Assembly (NCBI RefSeq): GCF_963576615.1
Contig: NC_088713.1
Span: 42,868,776-42,932,775 of the forward strand
DNA length: 64,000 bases
Reading direction: 5' to 3'
From: Watersipora subatra
Taxonomy: Eukaryota; Bryozoa; Gymnolaemata; Cheilostomatida; Watersiporidae
Every line of letters starts with the position of its first letter. Within the stretch, counting starts at the first letter, position 1. Below the pieces are notes generated by a model. That model did no database searches and was not told the DNA's origin. It saw nothing but the letters and a program-made list of their open reading frames with translations. Shown here in pieces: positions 1 to 13,029 of this stretch. Made by a program: the position numbers and the translations under genes.

Positions 1-63
1 ACTGGCAGAATAATATATATTTTATGCCAATCAAATAACATTCATATAAATCATGAGGTAAAC

Positions 64-67
64 TTAA
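64..67. other. TTAA with piggyBac-like end motif
   Basis: TTAA is followed directly by CCCTTTGAACTC, the same style as the ends of the TTAA-flanked elements elsewhere in the window. No matching right end was found nearby, so this is at best one end of an old element. Confidence is low. Confidence 0.25.
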
Positions 68-450
68 CCCTTTGAACTCTAGCGGCCGGTTTTTTGGCAT
101 TGCATATTGTGTATCAAAAACCCTAACCGTCGGAAAACCAGTATTCACATGGCTCTGTTTACAAAAGCTGTTCCTAAGTAACAGTGTAAACCAATCAAAT
201 TAATTCTGACACGCGATTTCAAACCTGAAATTTTATGTCCATTTGTAACAGTTTCTAAATATATTGATCTACTTCATTAGCTAAAACAAAAGATTTTATT
301 AAAACTGTATTGCAAAAAAGTCAATGTGACTAGGTTAGTAAGTAATAAATGATTGTGTTGCAAATGAAAAGTTTTATTATACTAACTAAAATTTTCCAGT
401 ATATTTTGAGTTATGAAGTTATGATTAATACAGAACGTAGATGATACTAT

Positions 451-453
<3 letters not shown>

Positions 454-512
<59 letters not shown>
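454..512. repeat. (TA)n microsatellite
   Basis: Uninterrupted TA dinucleotide tract of 59 bases. It sits directly beside an AGGAGGC-rich block, as do the other three long TA tracts in the window. Confidence 0.95.
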
Positions 513-513
<1 letters not shown>

Positions 514-690
514 TCAAAATATGTAGGATGGGAGGCCCCCTAATAAGAGGCCTTCGTATATATAAAAATTATTTAAAATGTGTATAGCAAATTGATAATA
601 GGAGGCGGAACAATTTTGCCTCCTATCGTGGATATATTTTTAATTTCGTTAGAGGTAGTTTTGAACTTGGAGTTGTCTCCTCGTTGATTT
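513..690. repeat. AGGAGGC-family dispersed repeat, copy 1
   Basis: Contains GGGAGGCCCCC, AATAGGAGGCGG, GCCTCCTATCGTGG and GGAGTTGTCTCCTC. The words TCGTGGATATATTTT and GGAGTTGTCTCCTC recur in the other copies near 37.07 kb and 63.72 kb, which shows a real family rather than chance AT-rich sequence. It follows a (TA)n tract. Confidence 0.7.
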
Positions 691-3600
691 GTGTCCAAAA
701 TTAATGAATTCTTTGGTAAAATTTGTTCACACTACAAAAGTTAAGTCTCCTTACACCAAAGTTTGCCATAAAATGCACAACTGATGGCTGCCAGCAGAGC
801 TTTTATAGGCAGGTTTTTATCAGGCATGAAATCAAAGTGTTTTGTGATGTAAAAGAAAAACAAACCAATTATGAATTGAATTACCAATAAGTGGTTTGGG
901 AATATAAAACCACAAAACTGATGGTTTGATTTCGATGATGGTAGTCTATCTTTCGAACTTGTCTGTAAATTGGCTACTTTTCCACAAAGTACAAAAATTC
1001 ATAGCATTTTATTTATTGCACAACAAATATAGTTTGCAAATGTGGATGTTGGCTGACTGGTTATGATCATGGCAAAAAGGGACTGAATGGTAGGTACTAG
1101 AACAGCTGGTTTACCTAACATTTTTATCCAAAAAGTTGTAAATGCATTAAAACCAACTAAATTAGTTTGTATTTTATTACCTCCCAAGGGTGCCAAAAAT
1201 AAATAGCACACATCAATAAGTTTATGCAAACATAGTATGATCATGCAGAACTACGCTAAAAAATTTGTCTTTGGTTATTAATGTTTATTAATCAACAACA
1301 TATTGATACATAATTAAAAAATACGATACAATAACAAATAAATTTAAAAGATAATTTCTACAAAAGTAGAAACACCATTATTCAAACACATACAAAATGT
1401 TCACAATGTGTTTTTATTATTTTGTATGATTCATCAGTGTCAGTTTATAAAACATAGTTATAATGTTTTTATTTTGAATTGTAAAATCAAGCTATAGAAA
1501 TCTAAGGTTATATACCTATGTACATATACGTATGTACATGTATATAATTTAAGTGCGCATGTAACAATCATAGGATATGGAATGTTCAACAATAGATAGA
1601 AAGTAAATTTTGACTTCACCCTGACATTCTAAATCACTGCAAAATAATTTTGATGAAAAACTTGCTAATCTGATGCTTCTATGGAAAGAATCGTTTTTAC
1701 AGGGGAGATAAATCCTAAAAAATCATTTTTATCAAATCTCTCATAGAAGTGGAAATGACAGCTACGGCACTTCTTCAGCTTTGAATTATCCATACAACAA
1801 TTAGTCTAAAGCGCTGCATAAATTTCCCCTGAAAAACGGTGCAAATGGAAATGCAAGATAAACTGCCTTGGCGCACGGCCTATACTGCTTGAAAGTGTTA
1901 ATCGACTTCTTAACAGGTGTTCAGAAAACCATGAACAGGCCATTAAGCATGCCACTAATTAACAAGCTTACACTGTTCTGTCTACAATTGAACAAACATA
2001 CTGTGAGAATCGCATGCAGCTAGTTTTGCGATGAAGGCAGCAAAACACCAGTTATTTTGTCTTAGTTCATTGGCTACTACTACAATGATGCATCAATAGT
2101 TACAAAGAAGATATTTTCTTGCTTCTACTAGCATTTTATATTTATATAATTGTAAATAATAAAACATTGCCTTTTGCCAATAAAATGCTACCTTATCAAG
2201 CAGAGAGTGTTTAAGCGCATTGCTTCATTTAATGAAGAACCAGTTCAGGCATTCTTTTTCTACCTGTTTTAATAACAGCACATCAAACAGAACAGACACT
2301 AGTCAATCATTTCTATAGTATATGGAATTTTTGTCTGGGCCTCTGAAGCCAGGGTTAGAGATTTAGAAATCGTTGTTTTTATTGGTTTCAAAATTGTGGT
2401 ATACAGCTTAAGAGTCAACTACCTTAATGCATGCAATAATGAGCTGCCTTCTTTAAGGATAGAATAATCAAAAATATACTTATTCTCTGCACATTATCGA
2501 CACACATGACCATTCCTCAAGATACAGCGGACTGCCATGGGACTAGTAATAATAATAACAATAATAACTGTAAAGTATGAAGGCCGCATTCTGAAGAAAT
2601 ACACAAGGACCAGAGTGAAGAAATTATGCATATTTTAAATGAACTGATAACTAATAATGAAGAAGGAATACAAATATAGAATTTAGAGAAAAGCGGAAAT
2701 TTGCTATGCTAGATAATATACACCGAAACTGATGAATGAAAAATAACAAATAAAAACAAGTAATCAGAGAGTACGGGGACACAAAAGTGGATGACAAGAA
2801 GAAGCCTTTAGAAAGAGGTAGATAGTCTAATAACAGCAGCACAAGACTAAGCACTGCAAACCAATGCCAGGAAAGCATGGATTGAGGAGAGTATGAATGA
2901 TGTTAAATTCAGATTGTGTAAGACAAAAGATGTACCAGCCATATTGTAAATGAGTGCTCAAAGATTGCACAAACATAATACAACCATCGACATGATCAAG
3001 TGACTGCAGCAGGTTGCTGGACTTTCTGTGAGAAGCATCACATGCCACACACAGCATATTGGTATAACCATAGGGTAGAGCCAGTGTCTGAAAATGACAA
3101 AATGAAAGGTTTAGAACTAATCATAAAAAAAACAACATGGGTTAAGATTAGTTATATAACCATCCCAGGTGATGCAAGAGTAAAAAAAAGATATTAAGAA
3201 GATGTACAAAGGGCAAGATTTGAGCTTTGAAGGCTGGAGAATGTCCAAGCGAAAGTGTTATCTGTAGTAATTGGAGTGATTGAGACATTAATCAGCTAGC
3301 TTTTCTCATATCTCTCTGAGGGCAGTGCTCAACAGTTTTTCAAACAACTTAGAAAACAGTGCTGCTAAGAGCTAGATTTCTTATGAATACTGATGAATCT
3401 AAAATCAGTTAAAATAGTAAGATTTGCAGAAAGCACTTCTCCATAAGTTGTCAGAATTATCTTCTCTTTCCTTAGTTTACAAACAAGAGCCATCTTTATG
3501 TAATGGTCCATATCAGTGACTATACTCATCTAGGTATACTTTATAGGAATATTTATGTCAAATTTTAAGGAAGACTCCTCAGTAGAAGGACTCGTTAAAG

Positions 3601-3740
3601 TCAAATTCCTCAAGCTAAGGCCTTGGCTCACCTACTACCAGCCACTCGGTTGTGAAGACAGTTTTTAGAATGATACTAAAAATATTAATAAAAGCCGTGT
3701 CTGTCCATCTGTCTAAAGCTAAATATAGAGGTTAGGAAAA
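691..3740. other. AT-rich stretch, no supported gene
   Basis: I see only short open frames with no domain signal and no convincing splice-bordered exon on either strand. No tandem repeat or TIR element could be delimited. Confidence 0.5.
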
Positions 3741-3744
3741 ACAT

Positions 3745-3822
3745 TGCACGGAGAATTGAACTCAAAATATTTGGCGGAGCAGCTGTGCACCCTAACGATG
3801 GCTCAGCTTAACCACCTTGCAG
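3745..3822 (-). repeat. tRNA-derived SINE remnant
   Basis: On the minus strand a B-box-like GAGTTCAATTC (3753-3763) lies downstream of an A-box-like region containing GGTTAAGCTGAGC (about 3802-3815), at tRNA-like spacing. Both boxes are degenerate and no acceptor stem pairs, so this is a decayed SINE head rather than a tRNA gene. Confidence 0.4.
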
Positions 3823-5094
3823 CTATGTGTAATAATTTTGCAAATTCAGCGTGCCAGACTGACAGGGTAGGCTACTAGTTTTCTGGTAATAACAGCCCTG
3901 GACCTCCTTGGTTCCAAGCCATGGTTGGAGGTTTGGGATAAACATAGCATAATAGGAAAGTCAAACCTACAACATGCAAACTGATTCCCAAGAATGCCGC
4001 TACCAGCGTCGACCATTCAGCTTCAGTTGGTTTAAATTGTTTGCCTAGGCATACTCACTATACTTTATTGACACATCTGTTAGTGTAGGCTGTACTGGTA
4101 TATATAAACAGTTTGGAAAAACTTGTTTGTTGATAATCTACTCATGACACACTTACATCTGCATAACATTACCATGGTTGACAGTTAGTTGTGAAGATAG
4201 CTTGCACATTACTTTCATAACAATATCGTTTACCAAAGATAAAGGGCAGATGTGCTTTGCTATTCTCAAGCAATTATCTGTGTCGCTTAAAAAATGATAC
4301 TACTGAATAAATGGGCTGTTTGCTTAGTTTGTGTGACAAGCATGCAAAATTTAATAAAATTTTCTGTAATAGGTTAAGACTGAAAAGTTGCAACGCAAAC
4401 ATTATTTTTGAAAAATAAATTCCTGCTGTGATAATTTGCTGAGATATAGTTTTTAGAATTTGGCCCATTCATGAAACATTACTGCCAGAGACAGTTAAAA
4501 GAAAAACACAAGGATAATGAGAGCTTAGAAGATTAGGTCGTCACACTGACCAAGAACACTCCTAGCAATCTTGTACTATGGCTAGAAAATCAGCAAAGAG
4601 CAACAAAAATTTGTAAAAACTATTTAAAAGAACACTACCACTGATTAGTTTACACTCTCATCCATCTACAAATAGAACTGGTTGGAATTTGTATTGGGTG
4701 ATGAAAAGGCTAATGAAAAGGCTGAGCTAATGAACTGCCTATACAAGCATCCAGGCATCTTGTTTGCAGCTTTTGCATATATGCAGGATGAGAAAACTTG
4801 TGCTCAGAGGCCACTTATGATGGATAGTCAAAGCTGCCATGATTTTTCGCAAGCTTTTTAAAAACGTGTGGTTCTCCTTGCTGTCTATTTCACGTTAATA
4901 TAACTCTCGCTGTGCTTCCCGAAATGTCAGCAATTCTTATATGGTTTAAACAGTAATTAAGATGCTTGTGACATTTTAGTCTCAATTTTTATACATAGTT
5001 CATTTGCTTTAATATCTTTAAGGCAATTTTACCTGTCAAGTATTTGAAGAGTTAATCAAAAAGTATTGAAGTTTTTTTATCATATGGAATTTTG

Positions 5095-5225
5095 CTGGTG
5101 GTTTTCGGAGTTCGGACAAGCAGGATATTTTAAGATTAAAATTTGCGAAACTCAATTCCAGTTACAATGCTCACAAGAAAAGAAATGTGCCCAGACCTCA
5201 AAAATTACATCAATAGTCATGCTTG
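5095..5225 (+). repeat. dispersed repeat family D, copy 1
   Basis: Shares an ordered set of words (AAGATTAAAAT, a GCTCA block, AAAGAAATGTGCCCAGAC) with 6195-6330 on the same strand and with 5510-5615 and 46110-46220 on the opposite strand. A 73-codon open frame here lies inside the repeat and is not counted as a gene. Confidence 0.5.
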
Positions 5226-5509
5226 TTGTTTATCAAAATACACATACTGTCTCATTATCAATGATTCCTCATGTGTTCATACAGTAGTTAATGGAAAACA
5301 ATGGGACTAATTCTAATCAACCTATCTTTAGAAAAATTTGAAACAGCTATAGCAATGTGTCTAAGTATAGGCCTATATTTTAATTTTCATTTAAACAACC
5401 ATAAGCAAACGCAAAATAAGATGTATGTCAATAAAGATGCATAACACTGCAACTTGGCTGCAATAGCCGATGGCATCACGGGAGGAAAAAACAGGAAGTG
5501 CAACGATTG

Positions 5510-5615
5510 ACATAATTTTTGGAGAAATCTTTTTCTTCTGAGCCTTATAATTGCACTTAAATGTTAACAATTTTAATTTTGAAACATCCCAGCAATCAAA
5601 TCACATAAAACTACA
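5510..5615 (-). repeat. dispersed repeat family D, copy 2
   Basis: The reverse complement reads GTTTCAAAATTAAAATTG, then GGCTCAGAAGAAAAAG, matching the core of the copies at 6.2 and 46.15 kb. Confidence 0.45.
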
Positions 5616-6194
5616 TGCAGAAATTCAACAAATTGAAAAATGCCAATAGTTTTTTAAAACACTTTTTAAAATTTTATTTAATGGACCCTTTTAAAATATT
5701 TGTTTCAAAAAGTTTATGGAAATTATTTGCCAAATAATGACATCAAGATTAGTTATGCGTTATACTCAATAAATAGTAGGTAAAAGTTGCAACAATTTAC
5801 ATGTAGATGATATCAACATTTTAATATTTTCATGAAAAACGCTTTGATAACTTTAATTAGCTCGTGTCATACATTAAACTCTGCTACAGAAAGCTAAATC
5901 TGACAAAAAGTGATTATTTTTAACGTCTGTGAATTTTTTTGGTGGACTGCATCACAACTGTTGTGTCACACATGAGAGCACATCACATATTACCCAACAT
6001 ATATAAAAAAGAGTCGTTGTTAGCTCATTTGTTTTTTAGGATATGATGCTACCTCGCAACGCTGGTAGGCTTATACTGTTTTCTGTTGGTAGGATTTTTA
6101 CTGTTAAAAATGTGGTTGTGTCAAATTTGAGTTGATCCTAAAAGAAAGCATTTTTTCTCTATCAGTTGATATGTTGTATGTTGTGTTAGGCAAT

Positions 6195-6330
6195 CTCATT
6201 GCCAAGATATTTGAAGATTAAAATCGGAAAAATATGGTCGCCGTAAAAACGCTCAGGCCAAAAAAACATGCCCAGACTTGCCCCAAATGATGTCACAAGT
6301 GAATTTATCTGTCAATATATCTCGTATTCA
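6195..6330 (+). repeat. dispersed repeat family D, copy 3
   Basis: Core words AAGATTAAAATCGG, CGCTCAGGCC, ACATGCCCAGACTTG and AAATGATGTCAC occur in order. They match copy 1 (5.1 kb) and the inverted copy at 46.15 kb. Confidence 0.5.
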
Positions 6331-6639
6331 CATCGGCTATTTGCGATAAAAGTCTAGTCCTACGCGGCTCTATCGGCATATACTTTATTTTGTATTTGCT
6401 CATGTTGGTTAGAATAAAATTTTAAACCCTACTACAGATACATTATTATGAATGTTTCAAAGGCCTCAAATAACAAAAATTAAAAATTAGTCTTGCTCAC
6501 TTTTTCTAAATGCTGTGTAAACATTTGAGTACCGACTACCAATTCTACCGGTCTACGGTAATTCTGTCAAGTTAACTGTATAATAAGGTCTTTGTATCAG
6601 CACACTTCCGCCGCTACCCACACTAACGATATACAGCCC

Positions 6640-6671
6640 GTGTCGTATAGGGACATGTCCCTATACGACAC
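6640..6671. repeat. perfect 32-bp palindrome
   Basis: GTGTCGTATAGGGACA is followed immediately by its exact reverse complement with no spacer. It lies in a GC-richer island (about 6605-6740) that contrasts with the AT-rich surroundings. It could be a transposon end pair, a protein-binding site or a cruciform; the sequence does not say which. Confidence 0.9.
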
Positions 6672-6789
6672 TGTATACAGCCTCCCGAAAGCCCCGCCCA
6701 CATTATGTCCGTCGCCTATCCTTGGTGCGGGGCCGTATATCATTGCCAACACTGAAAACTAGTTTCTTACTACCTTTGAAAATAATATA

Positions 6790-6890
6790 CATAGGGATAG
6801 AGTTTTAAGGATGAGAAGTCTGCTGCAAACTGGATTTGAACTCACATTCTCCAGCTCTGCGGACATCCATATACCGTATCCAATTCAATA
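6790..6890 (-). repeat. possible tRNA-derived SINE remnant
   Basis: On the minus strand a B-box-like GTGAGTTCAAATCC (about 6832-6845) follows a degenerate region starting GGATACGGTATATGG. The A box is poor, so this is a weak call. Confidence 0.35.
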
Positions 6891-6899
6891 CAATATTCT

Positions 6900-9800
6900 G
6901 TAAATCATGTTTTGCATTATCGTCAACAATATAATGCTATTATATAATTTTTACAAGCAAAATATTTTCATCCCGGCATAAAGCTTTTATTAAAAATATT
7001 CATCAATTCGTGGCCACTCACATAGTTTTAGCTGTTACAATAAGACAAATTCATCTACTGCAAGAAACTTAAACAAAACATGGTTTATACAGCACACATT
7101 CAAGTCTCTCTTTTCCCTTTATGGCAGTTTCTATACTGACAAAGCTGCTTCGGATGGTGGGACGACATAAACATCCTGTAATCAGTAACACAAAGGCAAT
7201 AAAAATATGTCATTCATAAATATGTCATTCTAAAGCGTATCTACTGAAAGCTTTCAAATTGGGAGTTTGATAGACTGCGAGTGTAATTTTAAAAACGAAT
7301 AAACGTTTAACAAAGGCACAAGTACGCCAAGCCAACGATTCGGAGCTTCGGTTCTGGAAATTAAAGATTTGCATTGATCAATCGATTTTCTTCACTTTCT
7401 ACAAGTGAAAAGTGAACATCTAAAGTCAAATCATGAATCTAATTTACTACATAAAACTGCCACAGAAAATTTGAAGCAAATGTAGCTAGGAGAACCGATA
7501 AAAAAACATAAAAAGATAATTAGTGATAGCAAAAATGTATAATTTTATTAATTAGTACATGTATTATTGAGTACTAAAATATTACCTTTAGTATATTCAT
7601 CAATCTAAGCCATTGTATTGCTAGATGCTAAAGATTAGAAAGAAGCCATCAAAAATTCACTGTACATACGTATCTCGCACGCGCAGGAAATTACATTTCA
7701 GCCTCAAACAGGGAAATATAATCTGAATGTAAACTCAACAGGAAACTTTATAGGAGAATCATAGTAAAAGATAAATTTATCTCCATTTTCCAATCTTCCT
7801 CCGTAGAACTTTTACTACCTGATGCCAAGAAAACTCACAGTCACCTTCGCAGCAATTTTTACAATCATGTTGTTCGCCAATAAAACGTGTCGATCGAGTA
7901 ATTCATTAAAGTAACGATGTTAATTAATTTAGTAAATATCGATGTCCATGCGATTTAATAATAGAGTAATATTCCTAAATTTGAGATCACAGCCAACGCG
8001 TCTTACGACTGACAACATTTGTTACGGCCTATATAAAAATTCTACGCTGATGATTGACTAAGGAAGCTACCTCATATTTATCGCTCGTGGTTTCTTTTCA
8101 GATATATTAATTGTGACGTCACGAAAGAAGCACCCGCTGGAACGTGAGCTTTTTAAAAGCGGGCCCCACTTAAATGCATATATCTCTGAACAGGGTTGGT
8201 CTACAAAGACAAAAATGGCATCAAATTGTAGCTGATGTTTCAGCCTTTTATGGGTCTTAATTTAATTAAATCAAATTTTTTGACGCAACCACATCTTTAA
8301 AGCCTTTGTAAGATATATAGTTGGGGTCTGAAAAGTGAAAACATGACAAGCTACATCAAATTCACATACTTGAGCAGTAGCAACTGCTTTGCTTCAAGGA
8401 AAGCTTTTAGAAGTTAATTTCTTTTCAGCCTTTGAAGTTTTTCGTGACTCTGAGTTAGGAAAGAAAATTTTAGTTTACCAACGCAAGTGTGTTACTATGC
8501 TACATTGTTTTCATGATTGTTTATAAAAATAAAAAATCTCAGTGAGCCGCAGCACTACTAATGTAAGCATTGTTTATAAACTAGCTGAATGCATTTACTT
8601 GCCTAGGCATTCTCATTGCGCAAAACTAAAGATTACATTATCTCAAGGAGTATGAACATTGTTCAGAATTTTCTAACAACAGACTTTAAACTTACAGTGA
8701 AATGTTGATCACTTGCAACATTTTATTGATTTGCAGTTTTAATAATGTCTATTGAAACAATGCAACTTTTTGTGGTGTATACTTGTACTTTTAGATATAA
8801 CACTAGACCCATTCAAACCAAGCTCTTGCTGATTAAACTCCGCTAAACAATTGTAATGCAATCAGACTGCTGATTTGTGTGAATGGTTCAGAGTTGTGAT
8901 GCGTTAAATCTGTACTGTGTAATTGCAGCTCAGTAAACAGTAATTTTCCACCGCATTACAACTTTACAAGGCAAAATGGACATTTTCTGTTACTTAAACC
9001 GTGCTCCTACTGTAATTTTCCTACTTTCATCCACTGCCTATTTACTTTCATGACTCATTACCTAAAACCCAGCAATTCATACATAGTACTAATGCACATT
9101 CTTAAAAACTTGAAACTGCATGCGTACTGCAATTGTGAATTAGTATGAAAATGATACTGTGAACCAGCTGACACTACTGACTTTCTAAGCATCTGTACTG
9201 CATTGTACAAGATCGTCCAATACTATTGTTAGCACTACTGAACTTGTCTAGTAAGTCCCATATCATATTCCAGATTCCAATCATATAAGCTACAATATGC
9301 TAGTGGTGATCAACTTGTTTGCCTAATTACATTCAAATTTTAATACCATCCACATCTTGCAATTGTGTTGCAATTTTCAACACTATACTTGATTTTGGAA
9401 TGATATTTCATGAAAATGTACTGTGCATGTATGTACAATCAACCGTAATGCAGAGGTTTTTATTGCTTGTAACACTACGAAATGTACCTTAGCAACACTT
9501 CCACTGTATCTAGCATTGCACACTGTGCAGAAGGTAATACTGTCACTGAATCAATACTCATTAGTATGCATTATAAAAGACTTGTACAGCATGTATAGTG
9601 CATACTACCCATAGTAAAAGTTTGTAATGCAATTATCCTGACAGCATCATGGCTGTGACACACTTACTAGTGCTACTGCACGGCTAATGCAAATATATAG
9701 ATGTCTAGACTGGCAATTGTTGAAATTGCTATGAGTTTTATATCCAAGCACAAGTGAGGGCAGTGCTCATTAATGAGTAGTTATGTTTTCTCATAATGGT

Positions 9801-12190
9801 GACAACCCTGACCATGGTTTTATGTCAACTGTTAATCTGCTTAATCTGCAAGAATAACGTAATCCCCTACCAAAGCTAAGTGATTAGAATAACATAAAAA
9901 TGTTTTGTGACCTTGTCTTTAAACCTTGCAGTTACATGATATTGACATGTTGGTATGAAGTTTATTTTACTGGCTAATGGAATAATTGGTAAAAGCAAGT
10001 GATGTTGTGTGGAAATAAAAGAAAAGAGCAATTATAATGACTCAAAAACTTAACAACTTTTAATAGCAAACCTTTTGTGAGATCAGGATATTTTGTGGCA
10101 TCAAAGTTGCGGCATAGTATGCAGGATAGTCTGTTGACGTGCTTTAGACAACAGAGATTAAAAAAACCCGAGGTACATCGAGCCCAATTCTATACCTATC
10201 AAACATCATCAATCTGAAACAAAACTTGTGTAGTGTTTCTAGCTTTTCCATAGCTCTATCTAATAAATAGGAAAAAAAATTAAATGAAACAGCAAGCAGT
10301 TGCAGTGAATAACTTTGTTATATATGCATAGGACATGATATGTTCTCATGATTGGCCTATGATTTACAGACTAGCTAGATAAAAGGGGTAGCGAGAGGGA
10401 TTTTCTGTGTTATGAGTCATTGGTTTAACATTACATAACCAGGCTTCATAATTGGTAGCTAAATGAAAGCAGTGGATGTCATTTGGAAACGACCTAGATA
10501 CTGACATTTCAGTAGATGCTGTAATGCTGAGATAACATTTTACCAAATCTTTTACCTTGTATCAATGGTAGTGACAATTTGCCACTACACTGTGTCATCA
10601 TAGCGCAGTAGCAAGTGATATTTCAGTGCAATCAAATCTTTTAATATGAGTAGGCTTTTACTTTATAGGCTTTAACATATATGTAATAAATTTAAATACT
10701 TATATTATTTTTAGCCATTTCTTAAACATATTTCTAGCAAACATCAGCCCCAGACTTCTTTGTTTTCAAGGTGTAATAGATAATTACTTCAACAGATGTG
10801 TCCTGACTATATAACAGGTACATTTTTATTAAATACTAATAATCTTTCCAGTCTTTGGTTGTTGGGATGAATAAGATGGAGAGCTGCTGCTGCTTCTGCT
10901 GCGATTGGTGTGGCTGAGACTAGGACTATTTTAGGCACCGAGATGTGCACTAATTCTGTTTAGTTTTACGCATTCTCGGCTCATCTTGGTCTACTGTCTC
11001 CTCTAGACCTGGTCAGTAAAGCGGCAGTTGTTGTCCTGAGCAATATGGCTTAACAAGCTTACCCTATTGGTGATAAAGCTTCTAAGTTTATAAAGTTTTT
11101 TTTTTAAGTTTCAAAGTCTACAATATTTTCAATTTTATTCAACCAAGACGAGCCACAGAAGGCAACAAGGCAATTTTTTCTGAATTGTTTTGTGTATTTC
11201 ATTTTTAGCAAACTGTTGAACTTTTACACACATTAATATTTGTTACATTCACTGCCTATTTCTGATTTCATGTTTATTTTACAATTTATGGCTAATTCTA
11301 TTCACTTGAGCTGCCTCTAAAACATTTGCACCAATATGTATATTTCAATCTGTTAGAAGTATTTGCAACTGTTTTATATTGATTTACATGTCATGTAGTT
11401 CACAATGCAGACTTCACATTGAGCCAGTTGGGTTAAATAGAGTCACATGAACCACAACTTCTCATCATTAAATCTAGCTCTCCATTATGGCTTGTTGCCC
11501 TAGATAGGGCATGTTGCTGCAATCACGTAATTAACTTCAAATTGACTGATTTGAAAAAAAATTCATTGCCGCTTAATGTTAGTGTTTTTTAAACTTCTCT
11601 CATTGACAAGCAGTTAGTCATGATGCATTTCGCTTGCCAATAGCTTGTGAAATGTGTGCTGTTTTTTAAGCATTGCAGAAAGCCCTAAGATCTTCAAATA
11701 AATCCCATAGGCATACCAGATAGCAGAGATTACCAAAAGGGGCTGGCAAGGCATTAAAATCACTTGTATGGTTCAAACTTGTATGTCCTAGAACATGTTA
11801 TACAATACAAAAATACTGTTTTTTAAAAATTGTGCTCAAATTTATGCACGCTTTCATCATTGCCTTTTAAACCAATAATTTGGCAAGTCTCTCCCAGCTA
11901 TTGTTTTAAACATATATGTATATTGTCTATACATATTAGTGTACGTGCTGTAGCGTAGCGTATAAATTAAAACCATCAAAAATGTACAAGCCTGATAGTA
12001 AACTCTCTCTGTTATATTGAAATCATCAAAGAGTTACAATACTTTTTCTGCATAGGCTAAGGTAAGGCCTGCTTCAAACCTGCAGACAGCTGTGTAAACC
12101 CTGAGTCTTCATTTATCCAACAGCCAAAAAATTAAACAAATTACGTAGCTGCGTATGGGCATACATCTAATTTAATTGTGCTGATAACCA
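6900..12190. other. long AT-rich stretch, no supported gene
   Basis: Open frames here are 60-63 codons with no family signature. No TIR pair, satellite or splice-consistent exon chain was seen. A CTG-rich run near 10.88 kb is short and not part of a convincing exon. Confidence 0.5.
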
Positions 12191-12205
12191 CATTTCTTTC
12201 TGTAG

Positions 12206-12305
12206 GATTTACTATCGCTTGCGTGAACTCGGAGTGCACTCGGGATCGAATCTAAGCTTCAAATCTAGCTCATTTAACTCATCTCATGTCAGCAACGCTT
12301 TTTAG
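12206..12305 (+). CDS. possible serine-rich terminal exon, unidentified
   Basis: A good acceptor (CATTTCTTTCTGTAG) is followed, after one base, by 32 open codons starting IYYRLRELGVHSG and becoming serine-rich before a TAG at 12303-12305. This is compatible with a last exon entered after a two-base codon remainder. No partner exon or polyA signal was tied to it, and it may be chance. Confidence 0.2.
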
Positions 12306-13029
12306 TGCAAGTATTATCAATGGAGGACAACTGAGCTGGCAGAAGATCTATGTGGCTGCAAGTTTCTGATTTAGACCAACGTGAGTAGGATAAAACTGTA
12401 TTTAAGAAATGAAACAGATAATGAAAGCAGCAGGTATGTGTGCTTTTGCTTTAGATTTTACTTTACCTTGAACTTTGGGGACTACATTGGGCTACAGGAT
12501 TTGTTGTTGTCGCTCATCCAAAGTAACAAAAATATACGACTTTCAATGAAAGCTTGGATGACTGTAGCTTAACATTTGCTTCATACTCAAGTCAAGTCAA
12601 GCTCATATGTCAAGCGATTTTCAGGAATCGAGTGTTGCGATCATTGGTAGACATTGGTAGATATGCATCACTGAATAATTTTCCATTGCTAGCTGGTTGT
12701 CGGATGCATGCTTTACGTTATATCCTTAAAATCCCAAATTTTTCCAACTTCTCAAAAATTCAAGTGATTCAAAGATCTATAACAAAAGTTTAATTAAAAA
12801 TGGTTTACAGAAAGAGTTTTTAATTGAATTCTGAAAGAATATATAATTTATATTGTAATACTCATACAAAAATTAGTTCCGTAGGCCTACTATATGCTAA
12901 TCAAAGCTACCGTTTCAAGGCAAAGGTTAGCAGTAGTTAACCTTTCGGTATAGAGATTCAAGACAAAAAAATTCATGTAAAATAAACGTTTTATAATGCT
13001 AGAAGCCTAGAACTAAGTGCCAGCAAAGC

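Noticed and set aside
5066..5287. 73-codon frame
   Set aside because: Lies in dispersed repeat family D; the frame is not kept in other copies.
10850..11040. CTG-rich stretch as a minus-strand coding exon (Ser/Arg-rich)
   Set aside because: Stops on both sides, no acceptor with a pyrimidine tract, too short to support.
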